Assembly: GCF_022539505.1 (NCBI RefSeq)
Contig: NC_061512.1
Location: 250,000,510-250,064,509 of the forward strand
From: Lolium rigidum
Lineage: Eukaryota > Streptophyta > Magnoliopsida > Poales > Poaceae
Direction: 5' to 3'
Length of the DNA stretch: 64,000 bases
Within the stretch, counting starts at the first letter, position 1; each line of letters starts with the position of its first letter. The notes under the pieces were generated by a model. It was not told where the DNA came from, searched no databases, and worked only from the letters and a program-made list of their open reading frames with translations. Made by a program: the position numbers and the translations under genes. Of the stretch, positions 21,710 to 33,224 are shown piece after piece.

Positions 21710-24560
21710 CAGACTAGGCAAAATTATTACTAACAGTATGATATGCTAAAAAATGAGAGCAACATGTATCCAATTGAATTGATGATAGCATGCCGGTTTC
21801 TTGCTATGTATTTTCCGCTGATCCGTTTGCCAGAAGGATCATGTTTTGGTACAGAAGTTGTTGCTGTTTTCTGACTACCTGAGAGTGTTTTCTACTTGGT
21901 GCGCTTTTTAACCAATATCTGTAGTGGCAACTTATTAAACACATCGCATTGAAGGTGTCTAATAAATAAGGAGTGGATTTGCAGTTGCTTACTAACCATT
22001 AGAGAAGACATGCCATGGTATATAATTCTTTTATTATTGTATGTTGAATCAAGAGTTGACTCTTGATTGATTGTTTTGTGATGGATTGTCAGATTCCCTG
22101 CCCTTTTCTTCTTTTAGAACGTTTTCTAAGCTGTTATCGACCAGGAGTAAAGTGGAGTGAGAGTGGCTTTTAAATGGTCCATCTGATAAACTTGTGCAAC
22201 CATGCTTATTACCAACATTATTACCTTTATGTATTTGAAGTTTTGCACTCCGTCTATCACTTGTCTGGTAGTCGTTTAGCAACAAGGTTTAACATACTAG
22301 TATCCATAGTTTACGCGTAGTTAATCTTTTTTTCACAACAATAACTTCCTTTCTTGACATTCATCGTTTAGACACACAGATGCTAGTTCCCTAATTTCAT
22401 GGATGATCTCATTGTTTCCAGCACAACTTTGTGGCTGTAGGAGAGCTTGTTTGATTGATGTTTCAAGAGTAGAAAGAACAGTTCGCAATTTTCTCCAAAT
22501 GATGCTTTTTTTTAAAATATCGAAACATATGCTCTTGGGTGGCTGATGGCTGCATATCTTTTTTCCCATGGTGATTCCTGGATTTGCGTGTAGTAATACT
22601 AGTGTGTAATTGTGTGAGTAGCTCTATATCTATACATATTATGCCAACTCTGGTTATGATGCGACAGGTCGTAACTTCTTTGAACTGTGTGCTAAGTGGC
22701 ACCTATCTTTGCACGATGGTCTTGTAGGTGCCTCCAGTATGGTAGCTAGTTACGAAAGTCTGGAATATTTCAATGAAGTTGTTTTCCTGGAGCATAAACA
22801 TTTTGTTCTTTTGATTGATAAATAGAAGAATATATATGTGTATCTTTATTGTTGTGTTGATTTAGAAACTAATATTCTTCCCTGGAAGAATAGTATTGTT
22901 GACATTATTGTCACTTGTACTTGGATAATGGTAATGATGGTAAATTGGTATTAGAATTTCAGCATGGATTGTCTTTTTTTTATGTATGGTCCTATCTAAC
23001 GATGGTAAATAGAAGTTTGCTGAAGTAGTAGTGATAGTAGGATAACACAAATTTTGATAAGCCGTACATATATGTTTTCCTGTTAGTAGCATAAAAGAAC
23101 ACAACTTGCATGTTATGTGATTCTCCGGTTGAGCTATTTGTATGTCAATGTAAGATTTGTGGATGACATACTGAATATATTCTCCTTTGTTTCTCATTTC
23201 CATGTCCCAACTGTCAAGAAGATGCCATGCCCTGTTGCTTGTCCTGCTTCTTTCATATTGATGTATTTTTTCTTGGTCAGCTGTCATGGAGGTGATGGAC
23301 AGACGGTCAAGCCGCTGAGCCTTGGTTCCACCGACCAATGCGTTGGAGGTTGTACACAAGGAAGCACGAGCTGTCGTGTTGGGGAGAAGTGGATCGGAGG
23401 TGGTTAGTTGGCAAGGATGTAGGGAGCCATGCGGTTTCGCCCGGCCAATCATGCTTTCATCGTTTATTTCTTCCACCGATGTGAGCTTTTAGGGATTGAC
23501 TGATACAGTGGGTTATTTTCACTTCTATTTCATCCTACGTTACCAGTACTGCTAGATCAGTTGGCCTGGAGCATCTTATGAGAGACAAGCTACTTGGTCA
23601 CCTTGTGTGTTTGAAGGCGCTGAATGGCATGATCGAAACTTGTGGTTGAATTCTATATTTAAAATAGCACAAGAGTTATGCTTTCTGCACATTATCACTT
23701 TTATTATCCATTATTCTGTGGTGTGATCAAATGTCAAAGAAATAGTAAACTTGATGTCAAAATTTCCTAACATTAGGTGGTCTAGTGGTCTTGGTTGCAT
23801 GCATGGCTGGCAATCACGTACTAGTACATGTGTCTCTAGACTCTACCTATCCGTGTCTTAGGGAATTTTAAGCATCACTAAGCCAAGTTCTGAATAGAGG
23901 TGTTTAAAAACTTTCAAAAATAAAATGCTAGAAAATTTTACCAAAATAAGGTTTATTGTGGATATTGCGAAGACCATGTATATTAAGTTCAACAAAGCTT
24001 GAATGTGGGGAGTATCACTGACCAGAGGCGACTTCGGGGAGTGGACACGACGCTGATGAGCGATATAAGAAAACATGCTTTCGCCCCGACCAACAATACT
24101 AGAGTTCGCTATCGACGGCGACGCTCGTGTTGCAACTCTTTGGCATGGGGAAGATAGCACAGGTTTGCCAAGAGCTAGAGTCATGAGGGAAAGGACTACC
24201 GGCACGAAAAACTTAGGATCCGTAAGTCTGCATGCATGGAATGCATGACTAAGGCTAAGGGTGCTACTAGTACGGAAGGAATCTCTTAGGAGAAATCACC
24301 CATAAGTCTCCATGCATGCTTTTTTAATTAAGGCTAGCTTTCCACTTCCCTAGTCAGCATGCAACACTGCCAGCCCGTCCACAACTGCAATTAATGGAGC
24401 AAATGGGATCAGTTTTCCAAGCTCTCGAGTATCGTCTACCAAGAGACATTTTGATTAACAAGACACACTGCCAAGTCAGCGATCTGTGGAACAGTTGATC
24501 TGAACCGTACATCCATCTTCTCAATCACATCCACCGATACCTCACATTTTGTTTCAGTCT
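21710..24560. other. Intergenic, no gene recognised
   Basis: AT-rich with no supported coding region. The largest frames (minus strand 22862-23476 and 23858-24205) have no recognisable motif and are unlike the codon use of the CBF genes. Confidence 0.5.
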
Positions 24561-24760
24561 CCCTTGGTTCTATATATACGAGTCACTCGTCACACACCGC
24601 GTGCGGATTGCACTTTCACTCTCTCTCCGTTTGTTTGGTATCCGATGTCTCGTGTCATCATGCAGGATTCCGTCAACCCTAAGCCCCAAAAGGTGGGCAT
24701 TGCCGATGAGCACCCTCGCTAATTGACGTCGTCTGTGGGGATAATCTAGGGGATTTTTTA
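24560..24760 (+). mobile_element. Possible LTR end and primer-site remnant
   Basis: A TATATATA box at about 24570 is followed about 150 bp later by GCTAATTGACGTCGTCTGTGGGGAT (split here as AATTGACGTC and GTCTGTGGGGAT). It resembles the LTR/primer-site junction phrase (GGCGCCGTCTGTGGGGA) of many grass Gypsy elements. No internal coding region follows, and a LINE piece starts within 100 bp. Confidence 0.3.
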
Positions 24761-24838
24761 ATGCGAGACCCTAGTTATCGAAACCGGGTTGGCAATCTCC
24801 GACTGTCGGGAGAAGGCAGGTGGACGGAATCCTGCAGG

Positions 24839-25960
24839 TTAACGAAGGTACCAAGAAAAAACCTTAGTTTTCAGTGGAATCTTCATCTTCCAAATGGATT
24901 TATTATTAATGACCGGCTGGATAGGTTCAATTAAAGCCTTATACATGGACCCAACTGAGAATAATCCGTTTTTGGTAAGGCCCCAGCGGCACTCGTCTAA
25001 ACCTTGTAGTAACTGGATTGAAGCTAATCTTTGTAGTACCTCATTCCAAGCAACCAAACGAGGACCAACAAGATCACGCATGAACGTCATACTGGAGGTG
25101 ATGTTTTTATCACCTTCTGTAAGGTATCATGTTTATAACTCATAATATTGTACAAGGCAGGATATTGTTCACGGAGGGTGGTTGCTTCCAACCATTTATC
25201 CTCCCAGAACATTATCTTAGACCCATCCCTAACGAAAAATGAGCCATATGGGAAGAAGTATTTCTTAGTTGCCATAATACCAGTCCAAAAATGTGAATCC
25301 CATGGTTTCCATATGACCTGAGAGATTGCATTTAAGCCACAATACTTCCTCCGTAACAGGTTCTGCAATACACCATCCTCAGTTAACAACCGAGCTAGCC
25401 ATTTACCTAGCAAAGGTCTGTTCTTAACCTCAAGATCATGAACACCAAGTCCACCTTGACTTTTTGGATGGCAAACGACACTCCATTTTGTCAACATGTA
25501 TTTTTTCTTCTCACTATCTCCTTGCCAAAAGAATCTTGATCGGAAGTAATCCAATCTATGCAAGACTCCTTTAGGCAACTGGAAAAATAAAATCATATAC
25601 AATACCATGTTCGTGAGTACTGAATTTATGAGTACCAATCTTCCCCCTAGAGATAGGAGTTTTCCTTTCCAGCTACTAAGCCGTTTATGTAGTCTTTCCT
25701 CAACGAGTTTCCATCCAGCAAGCGCGAGCCTCCGGTGATGGACTGGAATGCCCAAATAGCTAAGTGGAAAACTGCCGAGCCCACATCCGATTAGTTCGGC
25801 ATAAAGGCTGGCCTCGTCTTGGGCTTCGTCACTTCACACCAAAACAATTCGCTCTTATTATTTTGAGACCCGTCAATTGCTCAAACGCTGACAAAATTAA
25901 TTTGAGGTTTGTAAATTTTTCTAGGTCATGATCCATAAAAAGAATTTTATCCTGCACGTT
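24839..25960 (-). mobile_element. LINE (non-LTR retrotransposon) fragment
   Basis: The minus strand encodes, in order, the end of a plant L1-type reverse transcriptase: FTNLKLILSAFEQLTGLKI-like sequence at 25860-25930 (damaged) and YLGIPVHHRRLALAGWKLVEE at 25690-25760. Then come SWKGKLLSLGGRLVLINSVL, FFWQGDSEKKKYMLTKWSVVC and GGLGVHDLEVKNRPLLGKW, typical of the connection region. Last is the RNase H-proximal zf-RVT-like part with FSVGSMYKALIEP and WKMKIPLKTKVFSWYL (24839-25090). Frames break near 25090 and 25760, and neither the endonuclease nor the catalytic reverse transcriptase core is present. This is a dead fragment of the usual ~6-kb element. Confidence 0.85.
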
Positions 25961-26807
25961 ACCGAAGAATTGATAATCCCCCACCAACTAAGTGAGGTAC
26001 CACTCCTTCAATTTCACCATCTACTAACTGTGGCAAATCATAAAATATTTCACGTTTGGGAGCCGCTGATCGTTCATGGTGAATCTTCCACGCTTTGCCC
26101 CCGTGTCCCGCTGTAGCCGCACCGCTACCCTTCGGCCAATTCCGGCCGCCGCTTGCTTCCTCCGCTATCCCACCTCCCTCTCGCTGCTATTCCCCACCTC
26201 TCCGTCGCATCTTCTCTATCATGAATCGAGCCTCCCGCCACCCTGTCATGCATTGACGCTGAAAACTCGATTCCTGAGCTCCGTCGCCTTCTTGCCTACC
26301 TCCCACTGCCGATAGCATGTTGTCATGATGCCATGTTAGCAAAGCAATCATGGAGATTTTTGGAGAGGCCGAATAGTTTATGTGCAAGGGTGTTCAAAAA
26401 GAGGTACTACCCGGATGGTCGTATATTGGATGCTTATTGCCCAAGCAGCGCATCTCAATTTGGTGTGAAATAATTAGAAGGGAGGGGGAGGGGCGCAGGG
26501 TGCTGAAAAGGGTTTAATTAGACGGATTGGAGATGGGACAAAGATGTAAATATGGCGTGACAGATGGATCGATGGTAAAAGAGCAACATGTCTGATGGTA
26601 AAATATAATCACGCTATATTCATCATAATTTTGTCTAGGATATATACCATGCAAATCATTTCGAGCCCAATCATTTTTATACGAATACAATACTTTATCA
26701 TCTTTTGTTTCTACACAGTCACCATAATAAAATTACCACACAGTCACCATAATAACCATTAACTGAACTCATAATTTTTATGAGAAACATCCGAGCAAAC
26801 TCAGTTC
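25961..26807. other. Intergenic, no gene recognised
   Basis: A short CT-rich, exon-like stretch at 26060-26330 has open frames on both strands but no recognisable motif. The rest is AT-rich. Confidence 0.5.
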
Positions 26808-26810
26808 TAA

Positions 26811-28016
26811 GGGCATCTCCAACGGGGCGACACAAACGGACGCGCCCGGGCCAAAAATGCGTCTGAAACACGCTCCAGCGGGGCGACGCATAGTGACCGG
26901 GCTGTCCGCAGCGAAGCAAACCTGGACCAAATATGCGTCTCGGATCCGTCTCTGCAGACGCTACGCGGAAGCGCAAATTGTCCGCTCATGTCTGGTGACG
27001 TTTCGTCGGGCCCGCATGGCAGTGACCCAGGTTCAATTCGTCTTCTCAGCCGCGCCAGTACTGGCACTGAGGCGTCGCATCGGCAGTATCCGGCCGCGTA
27101 ATGGCGATGCCTCGCGTGGCGTGCAGCAGTCGCCTACCTCTGCGCACGAAGTAATGGCGATGGCACGCGTGTCGCGGCCGTCGCCTGCCTCCGGCCTAAA
27201 TAAACAGGGGCGCGTGCATCTCATCTCCTCCCACACTAAACCCTAGCCGTCGCACAACCTCCACCATAGCACTGCTGCCGCTCAACCTCCACCTTTCCCA
27301 CCATGAGCAGCGCTGGCCGCGGGCAGGTTGCCGCGCCTCCATCTCCACCTCCACCTCCGACTCCACCTCCCTCGGCCTTGAGCTCCGACGAGGAGTTCGA
27401 AGACGACGACAGCACTGACGACCTCCTAGACCCAGTCAGGGACGCCAAGTTCCTGGCTGACGCGGAGAAGGAAGTAGAGGAGGAGGAGGCGGCCCACGCA
27501 GCGTTCGACGTCGAGACTGAATGCCGCATGGTGGCGGCCGCCGCAGCCGCAGAGGACGACGACTCCGACATCTCATGGTCTTCTGATGACCCTGATGCGC
27601 CTACCCCGGAGGAGAAGGCGGCGGAGCAGAGGTCGTTTGTCGGCTCTTTCGAGACGCCCAAGAAGGCTGAGGACACCGCGAACGAGACGCTGCGGCGGTG
27701 CCTGCTAGAGGACGCGGCGGCGCACCGAGCCCTAGCGGCCGCACGGCAGGCGGCGAAGAAGCAGACGAGGGAGGGACGTAACGACGGGGCCGAGCCGTCA
27801 GATAGCAAGTAGTCTAGGTTTCTACAACTAGTTTGTATAGTTTCTATGTAGTAGATTATGCTTTTTAAATATTTTGCAAAACAAAAAAAATGGTCACTCC
27901 GCTGGGAGCACATCCAGGTGCAAACAGATGCACATTTAAAATATGTCCGCGGAGCGATGAAAATGAACGCTCGCGACCATTTTTAAACGTCTAATATACG
28001 TTGGGTGAAGATACCC
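26811..28016 (+). mobile_element. Complete non-autonomous Harbinger-type element with an ORF
   Basis: Left end GGGCATCTCCAACGGGGCG and right end CGTTGGGTGAAGATACCC form an imperfect inverted pair. TAA lies directly outside both (26808-26810 and 28017-28019), matching the 3-bp TWA target of PIF/Harbinger elements. The 1206-bp interior has subterminal copies of GC-rich inverted phrases and one open frame (27303-27812) but no transposase. Confidence 0.8.
27303..27812 (+). CDS. Acidic 169-residue ORF carried by a Harbinger-type element
   Basis: No known domain. The N-terminus is Pro-rich (residues ~12-25), followed by an acidic Ser/Asp/Glu region and an alpha-helical, Ala/Glu-rich middle (LADAEKEVEEEEAAHAAFDVE at ~55-75). 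A second acidic patch (EDDDSDISWSSDDPDAP) follows, then a basic, Ala-rich tail (ALAAARQAAKKQTREGR). The start ATG at 27303 has a good ACC context (CCCACCATGA), an AT-poor leader and an in-frame stop at 27810. It fills the middle of a TIR element lacking transposase. Similar low-complexity ORFs occur in other elements here (60104-60634). Whether it is expressed is unknown; it may be a captured exon or an accessory protein. Confidence 0.5.
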   Translation: MSSAGRGQVAAPPSPPPPPTPPPSALSSDEEFEDDDSTDDLLDPVRDAKFLADAEKEVEEEEAAHAAFDVETECRMVAAAAAAEDDDSDISWSSDDPDAPTPEEKAAEQRSFVGSFETPKKAEDTANETLRRCLLEDAAAHRALAAARQAAKKQTREGRNDGAEPSDSK

Positions 28017-28139
28017 TAAGAAAAAGAAACATGAGTGGAAGGACGCTGCTGCTGCCTGTTGTCCAGAAAGATTGCAGAAGGACTACTTCCAGCAAAGGGT
28101 AACACTTCATTCGTGCTGACTATAACTGGTAACTTGTCG

Positions 28140-28335
28140 AGGAAGACCAATTAAGCTAGGTAATCAGACAGAGGTGGTCCAAGCACGCTAATCCACAAGA
28201 TGTGGCCGAGAACCCATCCAGGTGATCTTTTTCTCGAAGGCCTGGTGGCCACGCGAGCTGACGCGGCGATCTGATGTGTCTCGCTCTTTGTGTCTCCTTC
28301 CTGAATCGTACTATGGCCAAGAGGGCAAGATGTGT
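28140..28335 (-). repeat. Copy 1 of a ~200-bp dispersed repeat
   Basis: The complement matches 38200-38400: GGCCATAG-type start, GAGCGAGACAC, CGCGTCAGCTCGC, AAAAGATCACCTGGATGGGTT, CGGCCACATCTTGTGGATTA and TTGGACC blocks, in the same order with scattered changes. Function unknown. Confidence 0.8.
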
Positions 28336-28590
28336 ACACGTGATGTGTCACTTATTGTATTTTCTTCGATGACGTGCCAGTGTCACCTTAGATATTTAGC
28401 TCGATTGGAGCAGTACAGTACGTGAGCACTATTGCATCTTTAGGCAAAGAATTTTGATCACAAATTTTAACCCGAAATTGTGCGGTGTACAGAAATAAAA
28501 ACACTTCCTTAATTTGTGACAAAATTATAAACCATTGGTAAATTCTTTTGAACATGAATAAAATTGTGGCTATACTCTTCCCTACTCTAA

Positions 28591-28893
28591 GAGCATCTAC
28601 AATGGAGACGCTTAGCTATGGGCGCTAGGATTTCTATCCGGGCTGATCGGCAATTGTATTATGCGATCCTCGTGGATGGGCGCTTATATAGGAGTCGCTG
28701 CAAAAGTTTGCGCCAAACGCTTCGCTCGTTTTTGCCTTGAAGCATGAAAAGTGGATCACCTCAGTTATGGAATTAAGCGGCTGATGTGGAGGCGCGCGTT
28801 GGAGCTCGTACACTCTTGGACGAACGCCAGGCTTAGTCAATCGATTTTCTCCCGCTTAAGCATCTGTATAAGCGAATCGCATTGGACATGTCC
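28591..28893. mobile_element. Tourist/Harbinger MITE, 303 bp
   Basis: Ends GAGCATCTACAATGGA and (complement) GGACATGTCCAATGCGA are related, and TAA flanks both sides (28588-28590, 28894-28896). No coding content. Confidence 0.65.
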
Positions 28894-29042
28894 TAAGAGC
28901 ATCTCCACCGGCGCGTTTTAATTAGGCATCAGCAACAGCGCTGGCACAAGGTCCCTTGGTACAGGGACTACCATCCCACACCGGCAATCCCAATACGGCC
29001 GACCCCAATTTTTTTGGATATTTTATTTTTTTAATCAAATTA

Positions 29043-29136
29043 CTCCCACCGATCCATATTATTTGATGATGTATCTATAACTAAAATGTGTCTAGATACA
29101 TCTAAATTAACATCAAGTAATATGAATCGGAGGTAG
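29043..29136. mobile_element. Stowaway MITE
   Basis: CTCCCACCGATCCATATTA at the left pairs with TAATATGAATCGGAGGTAG at the right. TA dinucleotides flank it. The 94-bp element folds into one long hairpin. Confidence 0.92.
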
Positions 29137-29204
29137 TATAATAATTTGCATAGTTTTGAACAACAATTGAAAAAAATATTACAGTGTTTAACAAACATTG
29201 CAAT

Positions 29205-29920
29205 TCAACTTGTTTAGGAATCATGTGGGGTTTCCTCTCCTCTCCCATAATTACTCAACTAGATCATTCTGAGTTGAGTATGGACAAGTGCGTCTCGGAT
29301 TTCTTGATGCATCGCGAGAAAAGCAACAAACTCAGTCGGCACGTGATCAAGTTCGGCAAGAGGTCTCCGATGATCAAATGGGTGGTCATCAACCACTCTT
29401 TCTTCTCGCTCACTCTCGATGATCATGTTGTGCATGATAACACAACAGTTCACCGCCTCTCACATATGGAACTCCGATCATGTAACAGAGCAGGGTACCA
29501 AACAATGAAAGAGTGTTGCTAGAGCACACCAAAAGCCAGATCGACATCCTTCCGACATGCCACAAGTCCTTGGCATTATGTGTTGCGTTGTATTTGAAGT
29601 AGTAAGAGTCAAGCAACATTGCGCCGGCAAGCCGATGCCGGCTCTTCTTCTTCGGGTTTCCAGCCCTCAATCCGCCACGCTTTGGACCGGCGACAATCTA
29701 TTGCCGAAGGATGCGAGGGTTGGTCAAGAGCAGCAGCCGCCGTTGTTGGTCGGCGGTGGCATCAGCCACCTCTTTCGTCAACATCTTCATCATCTTCTTG
29801 TCGTTGATGTCCATTGCGACAAACCGCCGAACACCTTGTGGACAGGATGAACAATGTGTTGGGCCCGCGTGGGGTTGCCGGCTAGTAAATTGAGCTTCAA
29901 AATGTTCCGGCCACTTTTAG
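29205..29920 (-). pseudogene. PIF/Harbinger transposase, C-terminal remnant
   Basis: The minus strand encodes [20 protein letters not shown] followed by [36 protein letters not shown] sequence (29259-29460). This is the characteristic end of plant DDE_Tnp_4 (Harbinger) transposases. Just upstream, RLAGAMLLDSYYFKYNATHNAKDLWHV (29530-29640) and a basic Lys/Lys linker resemble the N-terminal region of the same family, so the catalytic middle is missing or scrambled. A GAGCATCTCCACCGGCGCG terminus lies to the left (28897) and a related GGGGAGATGCTCC to the right (about 30011). They may be the element's ends. It cannot encode active transposase but shows that the family mobilising the local MITEs was once here. 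Confidence 0.7.
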
Positions 29921-30379
29921 AGGCGTCGGCGAGAAGCTGTTTTGCACCGAGCAACCCAATAAAACTACCATTCGATTCAAATTAATCGACCTCACTTCAT
30001 CTAGATTTGAGGGGAGATGCTCCAAGCCGGAAAACGACACGCAAAGGGCGGGAGAAAAAAAATGGTCGCTGACCACTGGCAGAATAATTGCAGAAATAGG
30101 TCGCATCATATCATGTGGGTGGGTGCCTGAGTGATCACCAATTCACTATACGAGGCAACTTTGATTGGTGCACGTATTTGAGGTGGACAAGTATTGGCTA
30201 ACTTATTCAGACAGGTCCACCAGGGCCATCTCTGGAGCCCTGGGAGTCCGGGATATTTTCGCGATCGAGCTCACCATCAAAATCCTCGTCACTCCTCAGT
30301 GGAGGCCGGTGAGCGTGAGGAAGCAGGTGCTCACTCGATAGCTGGTACGTCGCTCTCTGGGCGGGGCCTCCTTCTTCCT

Positions 30380-30464
30380 GGCCAAGCGACAAGATGCAAG
30401 ATACATACTCCTTCTTCCTGGATGTATTTCTTTCCCTCTTTTGGAAGCAAAGATTTGGGCGACG
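30380..30464 (+). promoter_or_regulatory. Conserved upstream block of the CBF copies
   Basis: GGCCAAGCGACAAGATG (30380) and TTTTGGAAGCAAAGATTTGG(GCGACG) (30439) recur upstream of CBF-D on the minus strand (54721-54790) and, more weakly, upstream of CBF-C (about 40530-40580). Retention across copies suggests either recent duplication or selected cis elements. Known cold regulators bind E-box-type sites, but I cannot assign these blocks to a factor. Confidence 0.6.
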
Positions 30465-30655
30465 CCTCGCTTCAGCTAGATATTTCGAGTGGCGTTGCTG
30501 ACTGTGCTGCGCAAAATGATTGTTTTCTGCCGGCATATTCTACATCCAGGAAAAAGGAACGCCGCCGCGCTGCTCGCTTATATCAGCGGGACTGTGACGG
30601 GGGTCCCATTTCCCCCCGAGCGACGCGCCCGGTAACCACCGCTGGCTCGCTCGCC

Positions 30656-30662
30656 TATATAT
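30656..30662 (+). promoter_or_regulatory. TATA box of CBF-A
   Basis: TATATAT in the context GCCTATATATCC, about 115 bp before the ATG. The same CCTATATATCC phrase precedes CBF-C. Confidence 0.8.
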
Positions 30663-30775
30663 CCCTCCTCCGCCGCATCCCCATTCTTCCAAACCAAGCT
30701 CCACTGCCCCTCAGCACACAGCTACCCAGCCCAACACAGAGCAACCATCTCCAGTACACAGGCTCTCGAACCGAG

Positions 30776-31429
30776 ATGGACGCCGCCTCCGCGTCCACGT
30801 CCGGCCAGGACCAGCAGCAGGCGCCCCACAGGACGGTGTGCTCGGAGCCGCCGAAGCGGCCGGCGGGGCGGACCAAGTTCCGCGAGACGCGCCACCCGGT
30901 GTACCGCGGCGTGCGCCGCCGCGGCCGCGTCGGGCAGTGGGTGTGCGAGATGCGCGTGCAGGGCGCCCGGGGCTCCAGGCTCTGGCTCGGCACCTTCGCC
31001 ACCGCCGAGATGGCGGCGCGCGCGCACGACGCCGCCGCGCTCGCGCTCTCGGGCCCCGACGCCTGCCTCAACTTCGCAGACTCCGCCTGGCGGATGCTGC
31101 CGGTCCTCGCCGCCGGCTCCTTCGGCTTCGGCAGCGCGCGGGAGGTCAAGGCCGCCGTCGCGCTCGCCGTCGTCGCGTTCACTGCTACCCCTATCGCGTC
31201 CGCGGCCGTCCTGGCCGCAGCCGAGAAGGTCGTCCTCGGCTCGCCGGCCGCCGCCCTGTTCTACATGTCGTCCGGCGACCTGCTGGAGCTCGACGACGAG
31301 CACTGGTTCGGGGGCATGGTCGCCGGCCCGTACTACGAGAGCCTCGCGCAGGGCATGCTCGTCGAGCCGCCGGACGCCGGAGCGTGGCGTGAGGACGGCG
31401 GGGCTGTGGAGACGCCGCTGTGGAGCTAG
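30776..31429 (+). CDS. CBF: CBF-A: CBF/DREB1 AP2 transcription factor, 217 aa
   Basis: This encodes a cold-responsive activator that binds CRT/DRE (CCGAC) elements of cold-regulated genes in the nucleus. Residues 26-41 ([16 protein letters not shown]) and 102-106 (DSAWR) are the two CBF signatures that bracket the AP2 domain (~42-99; [33 protein letters not shown]). The DNA-contact position after WVCEMR is Val, as in monocot DREB1 proteins. The C-terminus is acidic ([12 protein letters not shown]) and ends ETPLWS, the activation-region ending of the family. It is intronless, as expected. An open frame extends upstream to 30194, but the ATG at 30776 is the family start and lies ~115 bp after a TATA box. 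Very GC-rich coding DNA (third positions mostly C or G) contrasts with the flanks. CBF-B, 3.5 kb downstream, is nearly identical. Confidence 0.97.
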   Translation: MDAASASTSGQDQQQAPHRTVCSEPPKRPAGRTKFRETRHPVYRGVRRRGRVGQWVCEMRVQGARGSRLWLGTFATAEMAARAHDAAALALSGPDACLNFADSAWRMLPVLAAGSFGFGSAREVKAAVALAVVAFTATPIASAAVLAAAEKVVLGSPAAALFYMSSGDLLELDDEHWFGGMVAGPYYESLAQGMLVEPPDAGAWREDGGAVETPLWS

Positions 31430-33224
31430 TTGCTCGAGTAATCGAGGACTGTAAAAATATTAAGGAAGTAGTACTACCTGCATATTTTCTGTTTTCTCTT
31501 CATTCCAAATACAGGAAGAAACAGAGTATGTGTTCTTCGATCATTGTCAAGATCCGGTTTCTATATTTGAGGAAGGGGCAATTGCTACTTCAATTATTAT
31601 CTATCCTGCACTCCATGAACCCAAATAAGATATTCTTAAGGCACGAAAGGGACAACGGCGTCACTGTTAAATGGCACCTTGTGTACTCCAAGTGACTTTG
31701 ACGCCTTGCATTATTTTATCTTTTTTGGCTATGTCATAGTCAGAATTTTTTATGTCCCAGTTATACCTAAAAAGAGTGCAACTCGTTTTCAGTTGCTACT
31801 TTTCTGCCATAATAGTGTAACAGTGTTTTTCTTTGTTGCACTTTCTCAGACGACTAAGACATAAGAAAATATTAGTTAAGATTTCAACAATTACTTGCTA
31901 AAAATATCATGTTGAACACAAATATTGGAGTGAAATGGGATCGCAATAATCGAAATTACAAAAAAAAATCAAGTTCAAATTATCCTGAAATCCTTAAGAG
32001 AGATGTTGCATGATGTGTTATTTATCATTTCGATTATTCAAGCACCGCATATTTCCTTTAAAAAAAGGCGATTCGGAAGATAAAAATGGAGCACATGTAA
32101 ATATAGCAAAATTAAACAAGTGTATGTACAAGGAAAACCCAAATAACATCACCACTACATAGCAGGTTACACACAATCATCAAACTACAAGTATCAACCA
32201 TCAATTCCATAGAAGCATGTCTACATAAATTAGATAATCAATATAAGCACATATACTAGCAAGCTCTCAAAACATGTTTTAATCATCAATCCATCTAAGA
32301 AAAAATAGCAAAAAAATACATAGAAAGAATGGAGGATACATTGGGTGGTCTGAGAGGTGCAGAGGAAGCGCAGAGGAGGTCTTCCGGCAGCTCATAAGCG
32401 AGGCTCTTGTCAACACACTCACTCGGCTCGCCACTATTGTTGTCCTAGACGCAGCCCTCGTCCTTGTCACTATTGCTGATGAGTGGTAAAACACTCATCT
32501 CTATCTTGTTTAAACCAGGTATCTTTCTTTATTATGATGAAAATATCTCTTGATTAATCTACACAAAGGGAACATAATAAAGAAAGATACCCCTTCCGGT
32601 GTTCATTTCCCTTGGAAGAAGAATAGGGCCAACGACAATGGGATCATCACTTTGAAGGCAAATTAATTTGGGTTGGAATCTCCATACCAAAGAAGAGTCG
32701 GTCATCATTGTGGTCGAGCTAACCAACCGAAAGCGTAAGTGTTTCATGGGATACAAGTCATATATATGAAATAAAAGTTCTTAAATATTTGATTTTGTCT
32801 GTTCAAATAAATTATGTAGAGTTTGAATAATGGATAGAAGAGGAAAAAGGTAATCAACTCCCTAATCATGTTGAAATATTCCTTATTTTTTTACTGAAGT
32901 TATGCTATTAAAATATTGCCCTTTCAACGCATTGAACTCATATTCCAAGTCCTTAGAAAATTTTCGAAGAGAATGATCCGTTTTGAGCCATCAACACGAC
33001 CACTCGTACGGCCATCGAGGCCATACCCGTACCACTAGGGATGCTTCGAGCCCAAATTTCGGTATTTTTCTACATATTATTTAACGATGACCGGCACAGG
33101 CGGGCAAGCCCATGCCCCGTGTCCGCACCAGAAGGATGATGAAACCATCGATTGTTGTTGTAACTTTAGCAGGCACTAGTACGATCATGCGTGGAAAATA
33201 GCCGTGTTCTTCCAATACAGGAAG
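31430..33224. other. CBF-A 3' region and intergenic spacer
   Basis: 31430-31690 is shared with the 3' regions of CBF-B (35613-35905) and CBF-D (53285-53735). The shared phrases include ATCATGGACTGTAAAAAT or its variant, GTGTTCTTC, ATTGTCAAGATCCGGTTTC, GGGCAATTGCTACTTCA and CGTCACTGTTAAATG; this is the likely 3' UTR. The rest is AT-rich and without a gene. Confidence 0.6.
32518..32591. repeat. Perfect 19-bp inverted repeat with 36-bp loop
   Basis: GGTATCTTTCTTTATTATG at 32518-32536 is the exact complement of CATAATAAAGAAAGATACC at 32573-32591. No TIR-type flanking duplication or family match was recognised. Confidence 0.9.

Noticed and set aside
22862..23476. 204-residue minus-strand frame
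   Set aside because: No motif, AT-rich composition typical of chance frames.
30194..30775. Upstream in-frame extension of CBF-A to a 411-residue frame
   Set aside because: The extra residues have no family similarity, cross the TATA box, and the conserved CBF start is at 30776.
30655..31392. Long open frames on other frames and the opposite strand over CBF-A (and the same over CBF-B, -C, -D)
   Set aside because: They are shadows caused by the very GC-rich coding sequence: Arg/Ala-rich composition and no domain.
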